A stretch of 14,586 bases of DNA from CAZAMT01 sp964486145 (GTDB lineage Bacteria > Bacteroidota > Bacteroidia > Bacteroidales > JAAAOM01): NCBI GenBank assembly GCA_964486145.1, contig CAZAMT010000077.1:1-14586 (forward strand), given 5' to 3'. The position numbers were made by a program, and so were the translations under genes. How positions within the stretch are numbered: position 1 is the first letter of the stretch; each line of letters begins with the position of its first letter. Positions 13,853-14,586 of this stretch are shown piece after piece. Below the pieces are notes generated by a model, which saw only the letters and a list, made by a program, of their open reading frames with translations, searched no databases and had not been told where the DNA came from.

Positions 13853-14586
13853 ATGAATTTTACAGCAATCATTCCTGCGCGCTATGCTTCAACGAGATTT
13901 CCGGGTAAGCCTCTTGTCATGATTGATGGGAAAATGATGATACAACGGGTTTATGAACAGGCGCTGCATGCTTTTGAACAGGTTTACGTGGCAACAGATG
14001 ATAACAGGATTCGCAAAGCTGTTGAATCATTTGGTGGAAAGTGTGTGATGACATCTGCTGATCATAAAAGCGGTACCGACAGATGCGCCGAGGCAGCCAA
14101 AATATCAGCAAACGAAGGGATACATACCGATATTGTTGTAAATATCCAGGGAGATGAACCATTTATACAACCTGATCAACTGGAAAAACTAAAATCCTGT
14201 TTTCGGGATGACAACGTGCAAATTGCAACCCTGGTAAAGCCAATTGATCGTTTTGAAGACATCGTCAATTCAAATTTACCGAAAGTGGTGTTTACAAATG
14301 ATAAATATGCCATCTATTTCAGCCGATCACCCATTCCCTTTGTTCGAGGACAAAAGCAACAGGAATGGAACGATCATCATCAGTTTTACCGTCACATCGG
14401 ATTGTATGCTTATCGCTCCGATATCTTAAATGAAATTACACAATTGGCGCCATCATCTCTTGAGCGTGCTGAATCGCTGGAGCAAAACCGATGGATTGAA
14501 AACGGGTATAAAATAAAGGTTGAGCTAACACAAATGGAATCAATCGGCATTGATACGCCGGATGATCTAAAAAGATTAAAAAATAT
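13853..14586 (+). CDS. kdsB: 3-deoxy-manno-octulosonate cytidylyltransferase (CMP-Kdo synthetase), 3' end cut off
   Basis: Activates Kdo with CTP to CMP-Kdo for the inner core of LPS, in the cytoplasm. The frame runs open to the right edge for 244 codons. The nucleotide-binding N-terminus is FTAIIPARYASTRFPGKPL (about 3-21); then come VYVATDD (near 45-51), SGTDRCAEAA (near 77-86), VVNIQGDEPFI (near 98-108), YFSRSPIPF, YRHIGLYAYR and LERAESLEQNRWIENG. ESIGIDTPDDLKRLK at the edge is the family C-terminus, so only a few residues should be missing from a protein of about 250. It is divergent from the sigma-54 activator operon that holds lptE, another LPS gene. No in-frame stop or frameshift is present. 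Confidence 0.95.
   Translation, partial: MNFTAIIPARYASTRFPGKPLVMIDGKMMIQRVYEQALHAFEQVYVATDDNRIRKAVESFGGKCVMTSADHKSGTDRCAEAAKISANEGIHTDIVVNIQGDEPFIQPDQLEKLKSCFRDDNVQIATLVKPIDRFEDIVNSNLPKVVFTNDKYAIYFSRSPIPFVRGQKQQEWNDHHQFYRHIGLYAYRSDILNEITQLAPSSLERAESLEQNRWIENGYKIKVELTQMESIGIDTPDDLKRLKN

Overview
The window reads as ordinary core chromosome of a Bacteroidetes bacterium, most likely from the order Bacteroidales or a close relative. Four things point there: a gldH-type lipoprotein gene beside ricT and trmB, the gene order sigma-54 activator / lptE / TPR protein / secG / groES / groEL, low G+C with very A/T-rich spacers, and upstream elements of the Bacteroidetes -7 form TAnnTTTG. Assignments rest on reading motifs by eye; no database search was run. 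No insertion sequence, prophage, CRISPR array, tRNA or rRNA was seen.

Left block (1-3004). The 3' tail of an unidentified plus-strand gene ends at 107. It meets a minus-strand group: proC (proline synthesis), then cysE and cysK, the two steps from serine to cysteine, ending at a good intrinsic terminator (116-141). CysE ends in Asp-Phe-Val-Ile, the kind of C-terminus that docks in the CysK active site.

Spacer 2975-3496. This is the least ordinary stretch. On the minus strand it holds a well-formed promoter (-33 TTG, 20-nt spacer, -7 TATTTTTG), about 50 bases of UUAG-rich 17-nt tandem repeats with no start codon, and a strong GC-rich terminator. I read it as a small non-coding RNA of about 110 nt.

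Middle plus-strand block (3497-7659). ricT, gldH, trmB and an alkyltransferase-like gene are tightly packed and probably form one operon. Behind a new -7 element come mrp and a short nfu gene, an iron-sulfur cluster carrier pair. A perfect two-way terminator separates them from groEL.

Minus-strand block (7849-13614). The groES-groEL pair is one unit. Upstream, and separated by a second near-perfect hairpin terminator, lies the series sigma-54 activator, lptE, a TPR-like protein of unknown role, and secG. Two of these serve the envelope: LPS transport to the outer membrane and the Sec translocon.

Right edge. kdsB (CMP-Kdo synthesis, also LPS) is divergent from the sigma-54 activator gene and runs off the end of the window, lacking only a few codons.
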